Source of the DNA: Pseudarthrobacter sp. Fe7
GTDB taxonomy: Bacteria > Actinomycetota > Actinomycetes > Actinomycetales > Micrococcaceae
Assembly: GCA_024372495.1 (NCBI GenBank)
Contig: CP099977.1
Coordinates: 124,001-188,000, forward strand
Length of the DNA stretch: 64,000 nucleotides
Reading direction: 5' to 3'
Notes under the pieces: model-generated
What the model saw: only the letters and a program-made list of their open reading frames with translations
Database searches by the model: none
What the model was told of the DNA's origin: nothing
Translations under genes and position numbers: made by a program
Shown: positions 41,829 to 51,769 of the stretch, one piece after another
Numbering within the stretch: the first letter of the stretch is position 1
How the letters are laid out: every line of letters starts with the position of its first letter

Positions 41829-42738
41829 AATCCTGGCGGCGGACGGGGCGCGGGTGCGGGAAGAGGCCCACCTGCAGCGCGTCGGCCGCTACGCAGACCC
41901 CTACCTGGCCCGGCGGTCAGCGGGGCAGAAGCACCCGGTGGAGGACTTCCTCTTCACTTACTACACCCAGAAACCCGGCCAGCTGAAGCGGTGGCACCCG
42001 GGTGCCGGAGCAGTCCTCACCGGCGCCCCGGCAGCCGAGCGGCTGGGCTGGAAGCATTACCGGATGCTCGACGACGGCGAGCTCGCCTCCCTGGGGCTGG
42101 CTGCGGGAAGCACCGCGGCCACCTTCGATCGGCGCGCCTTTCTGGCCGACCGCAGGGATGCGGTGGCCTTCGCCGGCGTCATCCTCCGCGGAACCGCGGC
42201 CAGGCCGGCCCAGTTCGGCTGCTTCGGCCTCCACGAGTGGGCCATGGTCTACCGGCAGGACAAGTTCGATCTCCGTCACGAGTACCTGCAGCTGCGGCTG
42301 GGGGCGGCCGGTACGGACAAGGTGGTGGAGGACAACAGGATACGCTGCACCCACTTCGACGCGTTCCGGTTCTATACCCCGGACGCCATCCCGCTCAATG
42401 AGCACTCCCCCAGCCGGGAATTGCAGCGGCACATGGAGCAGCCGGGATGCCTGCACGCCAACATGGACCTTTATAAGTGGGCCTACAAGCTGCTGCCGGC
42501 GCTGTCCAGCGAACTGGTGATGGACTGCTTTGAACTGTCCTGGCGGATCAGGGCCATGGACATGCAGGCATCCCCGTACGACCTGGCCGACTGGGGCTAC
42601 CCCGCCATTGCCATCGAGACGCCCCATGGCAAGGCCGCCTATGTTGAGCACCAGCGCGCCTTCGCCGCCGAAGCGGGGGTCCTGCGGGAAAGACTTGCAG
42701 CAGAACTCGGAGCCATCGCGGAAGGAGCGCCCCAGTGA
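41815..42738 (+). CDS. conserved actinobacterial protein, sometimes labelled 3-methyladenine DNA glycosylase
   Basis: Intact 307 residues from GTG 41815, inside the end of the SSI gene. Recognisable family features: HPVEDFLFTYYTQKPGQLKRWHPG, FGLHEWAMVYRQ, CTHFDAFRFYTPDA and PGCLHANMDLYKWAYKLLP. The family carries a glycosylase label in databases, but I see no motif supporting that activity. Downstream it overlaps a second SSI-like gene by 4 nt (GTGA). Confidence 0.7.
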   Translation: MEPLKILAADGARVREEAHLQRVGRYADPYLARRSAGQKHPVEDFLFTYYTQKPGQLKRWHPGAGAVLTGAPAAERLGWKHYRMLDDGELASLGLAAGSTAATFDRRAFLADRRDAVAFAGVILRGTAARPAQFGCFGLHEWAMVYRQDKFDLRHEYLQLRLGAAGTDKVVEDNRIRCTHFDAFRFYTPDAIPLNEHSPSRELQRHMEQPGCLHANMDLYKWAYKLLPALSSELVMDCFELSWRIRAMDMQASPYDLADWGYPAIAIETPHGKAAYVEHQRAFAAEAGVLRERLAAELGAIAEGAPQ

Positions 42739-43067
42739 TCGACCTGACCATCAGCATCCGTGACCACCCAGACGCTCCCCAACACGTGTTCCGGCTGGTA
42801 TCCCGGGACGGGCACCCGGTTGCCGGGACCACCATCCCGGAGCCGGTGGCCGCACTGGCCGCCGTGGAGCGGTTCGGCGAGGACATTTTCTTCCCCGAGC
42901 CCGGGCCGCCAAAGCTGTGCACGCAGCAGTACGGCGGCCCCCAAGTCGCCGTAGTAACCGGAACGTTCCGTGGACGCGCCGTCCACTCGACGTTTACCCG
43001 TACCGACGGATGCGAAATCGCACGTTGGAAGGCCATGGGCCCCTTGCTGGGCGGGACCGCCACTTAG
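42735..43067 (+). CDS. small SSI-like domain protein without export signal
   Basis: 110 residues. The C-terminal half KLCTQQYGGPQVAVVTG...GRAVHSTFTRTDGCEIARW matches the SSI domain of the gene at 41253 almost residue for residue. The N-terminal half lacks the first Cys pair and there is no signal peptide. It may be a cytoplasmic SSI-fold protein. It is third in the overlapping three-gene unit. Confidence 0.75.
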   Translation: MIDLTISIRDHPDAPQHVFRLVSRDGHPVAGTTIPEPVAALAAVERFGEDIFFPEPGPPKLCTQQYGGPQVAVVTGTFRGRAVHSTFTRTDGCEIARWKAMGPLLGGTAT

Positions 43068-43119
43068 CCTTCCGCGGCAGGAACGGAGCGGCACGAACGG
43101 ACGTGGGAGAACAGAAAAA

Positions 43120-43149
43120 GTCCCGGGCGGCCTGGCGACCACCCGGGAC
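43120..43149 (-). terminator. intrinsic terminator of the subtilase gene
   Basis: GTCCCGGG (43120-43127) pairs with CCCGGGAC (43142-43149). On the minus strand the stem is followed by TTTTTCTG. It lies about 20 nt past the subtilase stop and 53 nt past the SSI-like stop. Confidence 0.85.
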
Positions 43150-43169
43150 CTCCCCCCATGTTTTCCCGG

Positions 43170-46100
43170 TCAGGCGGCTGGTACCACCTGCGCCAGGTCA
43201 AGCTGGGGAGCGCCGGCCGGGGCCGGGGCGGAGCCCGGTCCCACCTTCACGTTCACCCAGGTTTTGATGCCATTGCTGCCAAGGCTCAGCCGTGAGAGGT
43301 AGGACCCCTCGGACAGGCCTGTCCAGTTCAGTGTTGCCGAGGTGGCGGTCCCGTTCGGAGCCACGATGGGATTGGGGTTCACCGTGAGGTTGCCCGCATC
43401 ACCGGCGAAGTTCACTGCCTGGACGGAAGCGGTGGCCGGTCCATTGCCCGGTGTGGCATACAGGTTTGCCACCACGTAGTAGGTCCCGGCGCGGGGTGAT
43501 TCCAGGTCCAGGAATTCGCTGGCAGATGCCGTGGCTACCTGGATCGGGGTCAGGCCGCCCGAGCCATTCGGCGCGTAGACCACCATGTCCCAGTCGACGT
43601 CGGTCGACTGCGCCTGGACGCCCATGCGGGCAAACGTGGTACCCGTCGGCACCTTCACCTGCAGCAGTGCGTTGTGGGCGTCGTTCGTGGGCGCGTACGT
43701 TCCGGGGGTCTTGGTGATAGCGGTCTGGCTAAGCGGAGCCAGGCCCTGCACACCGACGGCGATGGGGCTGTCCGAGCCGGATACCAGCCCCATGGTGCCG
43801 CTGCCGGAGCCCGTGGCCGAACCGAACGAGAAGGACGGGGCGATCTGGGCGTCGACAGGGCGGATGGCGAGCGGCGACGTCACGGTCCGGGGACCCTTCC
43901 AGGTGAGGCTTCCGGTGGTGAACTTGCCCACCGGGGCGCTGACGTTCCGGATGGTGACGGTCACTTCACGCGTCTGGCCGGCCTTGGCGAAGTTCAGGGC
44001 CTTGGGTTCGACGTTGACGCTGAAACCCGGCAGGTTCACCTCGGGACGGTACATGCCCGGCACCAGGGCTGTCAGCTTGCGTTTGACCTGGACCTCTCCC
44101 ACCAGGCTGCCCAGGGCGATGGAGGGCAGGTTGAGGTCGCGGGCAGCGATGGTTCCTGCCTGCGGCGCACCGGTTTCCACGCCTTGTCCGTTCAGGAAGC
44201 CAAGCCAGTCCTGCATACCGGAGTCATAAACCAGTCCGGGATCGAGGACATGGGTGGAATCGATATGCCCGGCACCGCCCTGGAACGGGTCGGTGTTGGG
44301 CGTACCGTCGGCGTTAACCAAGGGGTAGGCGGTGGTCATCATCGCGGATTTCACCATTGCGGGAGTCCACTTGGGCTGCTTTCCCAGGACCAGGGCGCCG
44401 AAGCCGGCAATGTGGGGTGCGGCCATGGAGGTGCCGGACATGAATCCAAACTGGGCGCCGTGGTTGCCGATAGTGGAGACGCCGGCCAGGACATTGACGC
44501 CCGGGGCGGAAATGTCCGGCTTGAGCAGGTCACCGCCGGAGGCGAGGGTGGGACCCCGGGAGGAGAAGCCCGCGATCTGGGGTGCCGCGGCCGGGGGAGC
44601 CCGGTCAGGTCGCCCTTGACCAGGCTAACCGTCAGCTTTGGATCGGCTTCGAGCTTGGCCTTCAGTTCCAGGCTTTTCGGTGCGTTGACGTGGACGGCGG
44701 GAATGACGTGGTTGTCGGCATCCTCGGAGCTGCTGGTGAGGTTCACCAGGATCATGCCCACACCGCCCTTGGCCATAACTTCCTGGCTCTTGGCGGTCCG
44801 GTCCACCACACCGCGGTCGCAGACCACAACCTTGCCGGCAACCTTTGCCGCATCAAGGGTTCCGGGGCCGCAAAGGTTGGGGTTTGCGGCTCCGGGAGCG
44901 GCCGCGGCGGCCGCGACGACAACTGGCTTGTCCGCCACTTCCGATTTCATGATGGACGCGCCGCGGTACAGCGATCCGTCCGAGACCTTGACCGTTCCCA
45001 GCAGATCACTGGGGAAGGTGGAAGCGGCTACCGTCGTGAGCCACGGCGAAGCGTGGTTCACGGTAGAGGCTGTGGGACCGGAGTTGCCGGCCGACGCCGA
45101 GACGAAGATGCCTGCGGCAGCGGCGTTCAGGAAAGCCAGCGCGACAGGATCAGTAGTACTGTCGTTGTTGCCCGAAATGGAGTAGTTCAGGACATCGACC
45201 CCGTCCTTGATGGCTGCGTCTACGGCTTCCACGGCAGCGGAGGAATAGCAGCCGCCGGTGTCCGGATTGGTGTCCTCCCAGCAGATCTTGTACACCGAAA
45301 CCTTGGCCGCGGGGGCCACGCCTGAGCCCTTTCCGAAGCTGGCTCCGTCGATTACCTGCTCAACGTTGGCGTTGCCCGCTGCCGTGGTGGCGGTGTGGGT
45401 GCCGTGGCTGCCGACGTCCACCGGGGAGATCTGCTCCTGGGGTGCGCGGCTTTCCGGTGGCACGTACTGCAGGAAGGAATCGGCGAAGTAGCGGGCGCCG
45501 ACGACCTTCGAGTTGCAGAGGGAGCCGTCAAAGGCCGCCCCGGTTCCCTGCCCCTTCTGGCATTCCCCCTGGAAGGTGGTGCCGTCCGCCTTAAGCATGG
45601 CGATCTTGCCGTCGCCGGTGCGGTAGGGGACCCCCATCTGGGCATCCCCCTGCAGCGGCTTCACCGGTTCCCCTTGGAGGAAAGGGTTGTCCGGCGCGTA
45701 GCCGGAGTCGATGACGCCCACCACCACTCCCTTGCCGGCATTGGCCTCTCCACCGAACTGCTTGGCCCAGGCGCCGTCTGGACCGGTGAGCTTGAGGAAG
45801 TCGGTGGTGGTGTAGTCGGGCTTGTTTTCGACATCCTGTGCAACTGCCAGGACCCGCTTGTCCTTCGACAGGGCTCCCGCCTGCGCCGCCGTCAGTTCCG
45901 CCGTGAACCCGTTGAGGGCCGCGGTGTACTGCTTGGCGGGACTGACACCCTGGGCCGCTGCGACGTTACGCTGCTGCTGGCGCAGGTGGGCGTCGTAGGC
46001 CTTGTAGTTGGGACTTCCGGCATCGAGTTTCCTGCCGAGCCTGCGGCTTGGTTGCGCCCAGTCCCGCGACGCCGCCGTCGTATGCCGCGGCAGCCGGGCC

Positions 46101-46298
46101 GGCCAGTACCACGATGTAGCGGCCGTCCTTGAATTGACTGTCCTTTGCGGTGGCGGCGGCATTCCGGCTTTGGCCCCCAGGCGCCGCCGAAGCGGGGCCT
46201 ACTGCCAGCGAGCTAAAGAGAAGGGGCAACCCGACGGCCAGTGCGGCCGCTTTCCGGAGTCCCCCAGCCCGCAAGGGGCTCTTTCCAGTTGATTTCAC
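43170..46298 (-). CDS. secreted S8 subtilisin-like serine protease
   Basis: About 1043 residues. Signal peptide (KAAALAVGLPLLFSSLAVGPASAAPG), I9 propeptide (GRYIVVLAG), then the catalytic domain: Asp in VVVGVIDSGY, His in DVGSHGTHTA, Ser in SGTSMAAPH; oxyanion Asn in SASAGNSGP. A PA domain (LCGPGTLDAAKVAGKVVVC) is inserted between His and Ser. A long fibronectin-like and beta-rich C-terminus follows. Breaks: 46040 (minus-strand CAGGCTCGG for CAGCTCGG) and a missing C near 44597. Start GTG 46298 has GAAAGGG upstream. Confidence 0.92.
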
Positions 46299-46359
46299 GT
46301 GCAACCCTTTCACGATGAGCCGCCCAGTCTTGGTGGGCGTCTGGCTGGAACTGCAGAGA

Positions 46360-46380
46360 AAATTACAGGTTTTGTAATTT
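46360..46380. promoter_or_regulatory. perfect AT-rich palindrome upstream of the subtilase gene
   Basis: AAATTACA (46360-46367) and TGTAATTT (46373-46380) are perfect 8-bp complements around a 5-nt spacer, 62 nt before the subtilase start. The size and symmetry suit a dimeric repressor or activator. It stands in an otherwise unusually AT-rich 140-nt stretch. Confidence 0.55.
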
Positions 46381-46496
46381 GCTGAGACCAGACTGTTCAC
46401 AGAGTACAGACTGATAGCGGGATATGACATAGAGCACATTCTGCAATTTTTTGCTTGTCATATCGGAGCCGCCGAGGAGATCCGGGCATGGAAAAA

Positions 46497-46516
46497 GGGC
46501 GCCCCGAAGGGCGCCC
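46497..46516 (-). terminator. intrinsic terminator of the small membrane-protein gene
   Basis: GGGCGCCC (46497-46504) and GGGCGCCC (46509-46516) form a stem with a 4-nt loop. On the minus strand it is followed by TTTTTCC. It lies 29 nt past the stop of the 46545-46730 gene. Confidence 0.85.
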
Positions 46517-46544
46517 TCCCAGGAGCGGATGATGCCTGCCTGCG

Positions 46545-46730
46545 CTATTGCCGGGGCGTTCGCACCACGTCGCTGATCCATTGCCTGGTCTTTTCATCCA
46601 CTGGGCCGGCAACGCGGGTGTCACGCGCCAACCGGTCGGCTTTCACCTTCTGGAAGACCATCCGGCCCAGGCCGGCGAACACGGCGGCGGCAACCACCGG
46701 CAACAGCATGGACTTCGAATTCTCAGCCAT
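46545..46730 (-). CDS. small membrane protein of unknown function
   Basis: 61 residues: one hydrophobic helix (MLLPVVAAAVFAGLGRMVFQ) followed by a charged cytoplasmic-type tail (KVKADRLARDTRVAGPVDEKTRQW). A clear terminator follows, supporting a real transcript. The 268-nt gap to purS holds no other gene that I can support. Confidence 0.65.
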   Translation of the reverse strand: MAENSKSMLLPVVAAAVFAGLGRMVFQKVKADRLARDTRVAGPVDEKTRQWISDVVRTPRQ

Positions 46731-46998
46731 CCAGCAATCCTAGTGAAGGCGTTCCTGCAACTCCAGAACCATGCCGGGAAGGACTCCGTGGACGGGCCGT
46801 TTCTTTCGGCTCCCGGGCACAAGTAAGCCGAATGCGGAGGGATGCGCCCGGGCCGGTAGAATGATGAGGCAAGCTCGCGGAGCGCCCGACCTCATGGTGA
46901 ACCAACGCAGGTGACCACTTGTCCCCGACACCCGGTACGGCGTGAGACGGCACCACTCCGCTGCGCCCTTACCCAAGCTCACGCACAGGAGTTGCCGG

Positions 46999-47250
46999 AT
47001 GCCCCGGATCGTTGTTGACGTCATGCCCAAGCCCGAGATTCTGGACCCGCAGGGGAAGGCGATCGTCGGCGCTCTCCCCCGTCTGGGCTTCACCAGCTTC
47101 AGCTCTGTCCGCCAGGGCAAGCGTTTCGAACTGACGGTCGACGGCGAGGTGACGGAGGAAATCCTGGCCCAGGCCCGCGACGCCGCCGAAACCCTCCTGT
47201 CCAACCCGGTGATCGAGGACGTCGTCAACGTCGAGGTCGTCGAGGCCTGA
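46999..47250 (+). CDS. purS: phosphoribosylformylglycinamidine synthase subunit PurS
   Basis: 83-residue bridging subunit of the PurSQL FGAM synthase. [24 protein letters not shown] and [11 protein letters not shown]-like ending ([13 protein letters not shown]) are diagnostic. ATG 46999 follows CAGGAG. purQ begins one nucleotide after the stop. Confidence 0.95.
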   Translation: MPRIVVDVMPKPEILDPQGKAIVGALPRLGFTSFSSVRQGKRFELTVDGEVTEEILAQARDAAETLLSNPVIEDVVNVEVVEA

Positions 47251-47251
47251 G

Positions 47252-48025
47252 ATGACTGAACTTCCCCTGATCGGCGAGGCCATCGCCGTCGCGGCGGAGC
47301 CGCGCCTCGCCGGCGCCCGGATCGGCGTCGTCACCTTCCCCGGCACCCTTGATGACCGGGATGCCGCCCGCGCCGTACGCCTGGCCGGTGCCACCGCCGT
47401 CGAACTCTGGCACGGCGACACGGAACTCGGTGACGTGGACGCCGTCGTCATCCCCGGAGGCTTCTCTTACGGTGACTACCTCCGCGCCGGCGCCATTGCC
47501 CGTTTCGCACCGCTGATGTCCAAGATCATCGACGCCGCCAACAGTAACGCCAAGCTGCCCGTCCTGGGTATCTGCAACGGCTTCCAGATCCTCACCGAGT
47601 CGCACCTGCTGCCCGGTTCGATGATCAAGAACGACCACCTCAAGTTCCTGTGCCGCGACCAGGTGCTGCGCGTCGAGAACAGCAACACCGCCTGGACGCT
47701 GGACTACGAGGCGGGCCAGGAAATCACCATCCCGCTGAAGAACCAGGACGGCCAGTACATCGCTGACGAAAAGACCCTGGATGCCCTTGAGGCTGAGGGC
47801 CGCGTCGTCTTCCGTTACGTGGGCTTCAACCCGAACGGGTCCCGGCGCGACATAGCCGGCATCTCCAACGTGGCCGGCAACGTGGTGGGCCTCATGCCGC
47901 ACCCCGAGCACGCCGTGGAGCCGGGTTTTGGCCCCGAATCCCTGGATGGCATCGGCGGTTCCGACACCGATGGCCTCGGATTCTTCACCTCCGTACTGAA
48001 CAAGATTGTGGGAGGCGACAAGTGA
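47252..48025 (+). CDS. purQ: phosphoribosylformylglycinamidine synthase glutaminase subunit PurQ
   Basis: Intact 257 residues, class I glutamine amidotransferase. [37 protein letters not shown], the nucleophile Cys in [11 protein letters not shown], and His/Glu in GLMPHPEHA. It supplies ammonia to PurL. The stop overlaps the purL GTG by 4 nt, so the three purine genes form one operon. Confidence 0.96.
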   Translation: MTELPLIGEAIAVAAEPRLAGARIGVVTFPGTLDDRDAARAVRLAGATAVELWHGDTELGDVDAVVIPGGFSYGDYLRAGAIARFAPLMSKIIDAANSNAKLPVLGICNGFQILTESHLLPGSMIKNDHLKFLCRDQVLRVENSNTAWTLDYEAGQEITIPLKNQDGQYIADEKTLDALEAEGRVVFRYVGFNPNGSRRDIAGISNVAGNVVGLMPHPEHAVEPGFGPESLDGIGGSDTDGLGFFTSVLNKIVGGDK

Positions 48026-50332
48026 CCACCGAAACCACCAAGAAGTTCAACATCGACACCGTCGAGAACGCCGCCAAGACTCCGGACACCGAACTGCCGT
48101 GGGCCGAGCTTGGCCTGAAGCAGAACGAGTTCGACGAGATCGTCAAGGTCCTGGGCCGCCGCCCCACCGGCGCCGAACTGGCCATGTACTCCGTGATGTG
48201 GAGCGAGCACTGCTCCTACAAGTCCTCCAAGAACCACCTACGCCAGTTCGGCCAGAAGGTCACCGAGGAAATGAAGAAGGACATGCTGGTGGGCATCGGC
48301 GAAAACGCCGGCGTCACCAACCTGGGGGACGGCTGGGCCGTGACCTTCAAGATCGAATCGCACAACTCGCCGTCGTTCGTTGAGCCCTACCAGGGCGCCG
48401 CGACCGGCATCGGCGGCATTGTCCGGGACATCATCTCCATGGGTGCCCGCCCCGTTGCCGTCATGGACCCGCTGCGCTTCGGTGCCATCGACCACCCTGA
48501 CACCGCCCGCGTCATGCACGGCGCCGTGGCGGGTATAGGCGGCTACGGCAACTCCCTGGGCCTGCCGAACATCGGCGGCGAGATGGTGTTCGACTCCGTC
48601 TACCAGGGCAACCCGCTGGTCAATGCGCTGGCCGTGGGCGTCATGCGCCACGAGGACATCCGCCTGGCCAACGCCTCGGGCAAGGGCAACAAGGTGGTTC
48701 TGTTCGGTGCGCGCACCGGCGGTGACGGCATCGGCGGCGCTTCCGTGCTGGCCTCCGAGTCCTTCGACGACACCAAGCCCTCGAAGCGCCCGGCCGTCCA
48801 GGTGGGCGACCCGTTCGCCGAGAAGGTCCTCATCGAGTGCTGCCTGGAGCTGTTCAAGGGCTCGCTGGTGGAAGGCATCCAGGACCTCGGCGCGGCAGGT
48901 ATTTCCTGCGCCACGTCCGAACTCGCTTCCAACGGCGACGGCGGCATGCAGGTTGAGTTGACCTCCGTCCTGCTGCGCGACCCCACGCTGACCCCGGGCG
49001 AGATCCTGATGTCCGAGTCGCAGGAACGCATGATGGCAGTGGTCACCCCGGAGAACGTGGAAGCGTTCGAGGCCGTCATGGAGAAGTGGGCCGTGGAATA
49101 CTCCTGGCTGGGCGAGGTGACGGACACGGGCCGCCTGATCATCACTTGGGAAGGCGACGTGATTGTCGACGTCGATCCCCGCACCGTAGCGCACGACGGC
49201 CCGGTCTACGACCGCCCGTTTGCCCGTCCAGAGTGGCAGGATTCCGTCCAGGCCGACACCTTCACCGGTTCCGTGCAGGATGCAGCCCGCCCGGCCGCTT
49301 CGGCTGAGCTCGCTGCGGCAGTGACGGAACTCGTGGCCTCACCGAACATGTGCTCCAAGTCCTGGATCACCAACCAGTACGACCGCTACGTGGGCGGCAA
49401 CACCTCCATGGCGTTCCCCGACGACGCCGGCGTAGTCCGCGTGGACGAGGAAACGGGCCTGGGCGTGGCCCTGGCCACCGACGCAAATGGCCGCTACACG
49501 TACCTGGACCCGTACCACGGCGCGCAGCTGGCCCTGGCCGAGGCCTACCGGAACGTTGCCACCGCCGGCGCCATCCCCATGGCCGTCAGCGACTGCTTGA
49601 ACTTCGGCTCCCCCGAGGACCCCGATGTAATGTGGCAGCTCGCCGAAGCCATCCGCGGCCTGTCCGACGCCTGCATGGTGCTGGGCATCCCGGTCACCGG
49701 CGGCAACGTCTCGCTGTACAACCAGACGGGCACCACGCCCATCCACCCCTCCCCCGTGGTGGCGGTCCTGGGCAAGCTCGACGACGTCGCGCGCCGCACG
49801 CCGTCCGGCTGGCGTGAGGATGGCCAGGCGATCTACCTGCTGGGCACCACGGACGCCGAGCCTGGACGGTTCGGAATGGGCCAACATGCGCGGCCACCTG
49901 GGCGGGCAGCCACCGAAGGTGGACCTTGAGGCAGAGCGTGCCCTGGGCGAGATCCTGATCAACGCCTCGCGCGATGGCATGATTGACGCCGCGCACGACC
50001 TGTCAGAGGGCGGCCTCGCGGCTGCCTTGGTTGAGTCGTCGCTGCGCTACGGCGTGGGCGCCCGGATCGCGCTGCAGGACATGATGGACCGGGACGGCGT
50101 GGACCTGTTCACGGCGCTGTTCTCGGAGTCCCAGGGCCGTGCCGTTGTGGGCGTCCCGCGGTCCGAGGAAGTCCGCTTCACGGACATGTGCACTGCCCGC
50201 GGCTTCGCGCACGCCCGCATCGGCGTGGTGGACGCAGCCAGCGGCGCCCTGGAGATCAACGGCGTGGAGAGCCTGTCCCTCGACGCCCTCCGCGAAGCCC
50301 ATGAGGGGACGCTGCCGAAGTACTTCGGCTGA
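48022..50332 (+). CDS. purL: phosphoribosylformylglycinamidine synthase subunit PurL
   Basis: About 770 residues, the small PurL type used with PurS and PurQ. Seen: [54 protein letters not shown], and in the second half [32 protein letters not shown] and [14 protein letters not shown]. It converts FGAR to FGAM using ATP. The break at 49861 is GAGCCTGGAC for GAGCTGGAC. The start GTG overlaps purQ. A 19-bp palindrome followed by TTTT acts as terminator. Confidence 0.96.
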
Positions 50333-50344
50333 TTTAGCCCTCAT

Positions 50345-50400
50345 CGATTGCTCCGTAACTGCCCTTTCGAGCACTCAAAACGGCAGTTACGGAGCAATCG
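50345..50400. repeat. palindromic element, family 3, copy 1
   Basis: Perfect 19-bp arms CGATTGCTCCGTAACTGCC (50345-50363) and its complement (50382-50400), followed by TTTTAAG. It is placed as the purL terminator and abuts the DUF559 stop at 50403. A near-identical element lies at the other end of that gene. Confidence 0.85.
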
Positions 50401-50402
50401 TT

Positions 50403-51344
50403 TTAAGAACCCCGACGCCAACCTGCCTGCACCAGGGCAACGAGTACTTTGGCCGCAGCCGGTTTAGCGTCGTTGACCATGTGGCGCTTTGAGATCCTGA
50501 CTTCCGTCCAGCCCAAGGCGGCATACCGTTCAGAGCGCGTTATGTCCCTGGCGATCTGCCCCTCTTCGGCATGGTGCTCGCCCTCGTATTCGATCCCGAT
50601 CCGGTACTTCCGGTATGAGAGGTCAGGCTCGTGATGCCGCCTGCCTGTGTCATCGATGATCGGAACATTCAATTCCGGCTCGGGCAGGCCGGCCCGGACC
50701 AACGCCAGCCGAAGCAGGGTTTCCTGGGGCGAGTCCGAACCCACACGGATCAGCTGGATGGCCTCCTTGGCTTTGCGGATTCCCCGCTTCCCTTTATGCC
50801 GGTCAATCATCCGTTGAAGATCGCTTACGGAGCACAGCGGCATATCGCGGCCTTCAAGTTCCGGCCTCGGCACGCGGGCGCAACTGTCACCGGCCACTAC
50901 AAGGGCATCGAGGCTGAGCAGCTCAGCGAGGTCCAGCCATGTTCGTTCCGGTGTCGTGACAGGAATACCCTCATGAACTGTCACTTCATCGTCGTACAGC
51001 TTCATTCTGTGGACGATCACATGTGGTCGATCGAGGTGGGCTTCACCCTCGGGTCGGATGATGTGGTGCATGTCGGGTTTCTCCTTCCGCAGCCGAAGAG
51101 GCAGCGAAAGCAGCCCTGCGGCGGTGAGGTGGGATGCGGCGCATCGCTTGTTAACCTCAATGAATGGCCGCACCCGCGTGCTCAACGGTTGTTCCGTCGT
51201 CGGGCCGTCTTCCCTGATGCCCTTGCCAAGCCGCGTCAGGGACCGATGCCGCAGGCGTTTGGCTGAGACGCCCGCCTGTCCAGCCTCGGCTGCGGTGAAC
51301 GGACGGCCTTTGAGTGCTGCCGGGAGCGGGAGCGGAGTCTTCAT
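50403..51344 (-). CDS. AbiEi-like/DUF559 (VSR-like) nuclease-fold protein, paralogue 2
   Basis: Intact 313 residues. N-terminal winged-helix-like region (FTAAEAGQAGVSAKRLRHRSLTRLGKGI), a middle region with VTTPERTWLDLAELLSLDALVVAGD, and a C-terminal PD-(D/E)XK-like domain: ETLLRLALVRAGLPEPELNV, HEPDLSYRKYRIGIEYEGEHH and YAALGWTEVRISKRH. Same architecture as the 3255-4194 product but diverged. It sits precisely between two palindromic elements (50345-50400 and 51398-51457). Function not established. Confidence 0.78.
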   Translation of the reverse strand: MKTPLPLPAALKGRPFTAAEAGQAGVSAKRLRHRSLTRLGKGIREDGPTTEQPLSTRVRPFIEVNKRCAASHLTAAGLLSLPLRLRKEKPDMHHIIRPEGEAHLDRPHVIVHRMKLYDDEVTVHEGIPVTTPERTWLDLAELLSLDALVVAGDSCARVPRPELEGRDMPLCSVSDLQRMIDRHKGKRGIRKAKEAIQLIRVGSDSPQETLLRLALVRAGLPEPELNVPIIDDTGRRHHEPDLSYRKYRIGIEYEGEHHAEEGQIARDITRSERYAALGWTEVRISKRHMVNDAKPAAAKVLVALVQAGWRRGS

Positions 51345-51397
51345 CGGTCCATAAGACCAGAACGGCGCTGCTGTCCGCAGAAGTTATCCACACCCTC

Positions 51398-51457
51398 ATC
51401 GGTTGCTCCGTAAACGCCCTTTTGACGCTTCATAAGGGCGTTTACGGAGCAATCGAT
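51398..51457. repeat. palindromic element, family 3, copy 2
   Basis: 24-bp arms 51398-51421 and 51434-51457 (core TTGCTCCGTAAACGCCCTT) with one G:A difference. Compared with copy 1, two positions differ in the left arm and both are matched by changes in the right arm. Both copies are preceded by CCCTCAT. It lies between DUF559 and the DUF503 gene. Confidence 0.85.
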
Positions 51458-51461
51458 GGGG

Positions 51462-51755
51462 CTAATCCTCGCTGTGGAGTTCCCGCTGACGGGCGCTGAG
51501 CAGTTCGATCTCGGGGCGCCCCGCGACAAAGCGTTCGACGGCGGCGAGCACCTCCACGAGGTGGGGACGGTCCGCAGCCACCAGGCCCACGCCCAGCCGC
51601 GTGCGCCGGTACTGGCTGTGGTCCCCCACTTCGGCAACCGAGACGTCAAACCGGCGTTTGAGCTCAGCGAGGAGCGGCCTGACAACGGACCGTTTCTCCT
51701 TCAGGCTGTGCACGTCGCCAAGCAGGATGTCGAACTCGATCCAGCCGATCCACAT
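51462..51755 (-). CDS. DUF503 family protein
   Basis: Intact 97 residues. IGWIEFDILLGDVHSLKEKRSVVRPLLAELKRRFDVSVAEV is the typical first half of DUF503; the C-terminus is VERFVAGRPEIELLSARQREL. A small cytoplasmic protein of unknown function. It is last in a minus-strand run of small genes, 14 nt after the monooxygenase-like gene. Confidence 0.85.
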   Translation of the reverse strand: MWIGWIEFDILLGDVHSLKEKRSVVRPLLAELKRRFDVSVAEVGDHSQYRRTRLGVGLVAADRPHLVEVLAAVERFVAGRPEIELLSARQRELHSED

Positions 51756-51769
51756 GGCCTGGACCTTCC

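Noticed and set aside
41815-42738. Firm annotation as 3-methyladenine DNA glycosylase
   Set aside because: The label circulates for this family, but no helix-hairpin-helix or AAG-type catalytic motif is visible.
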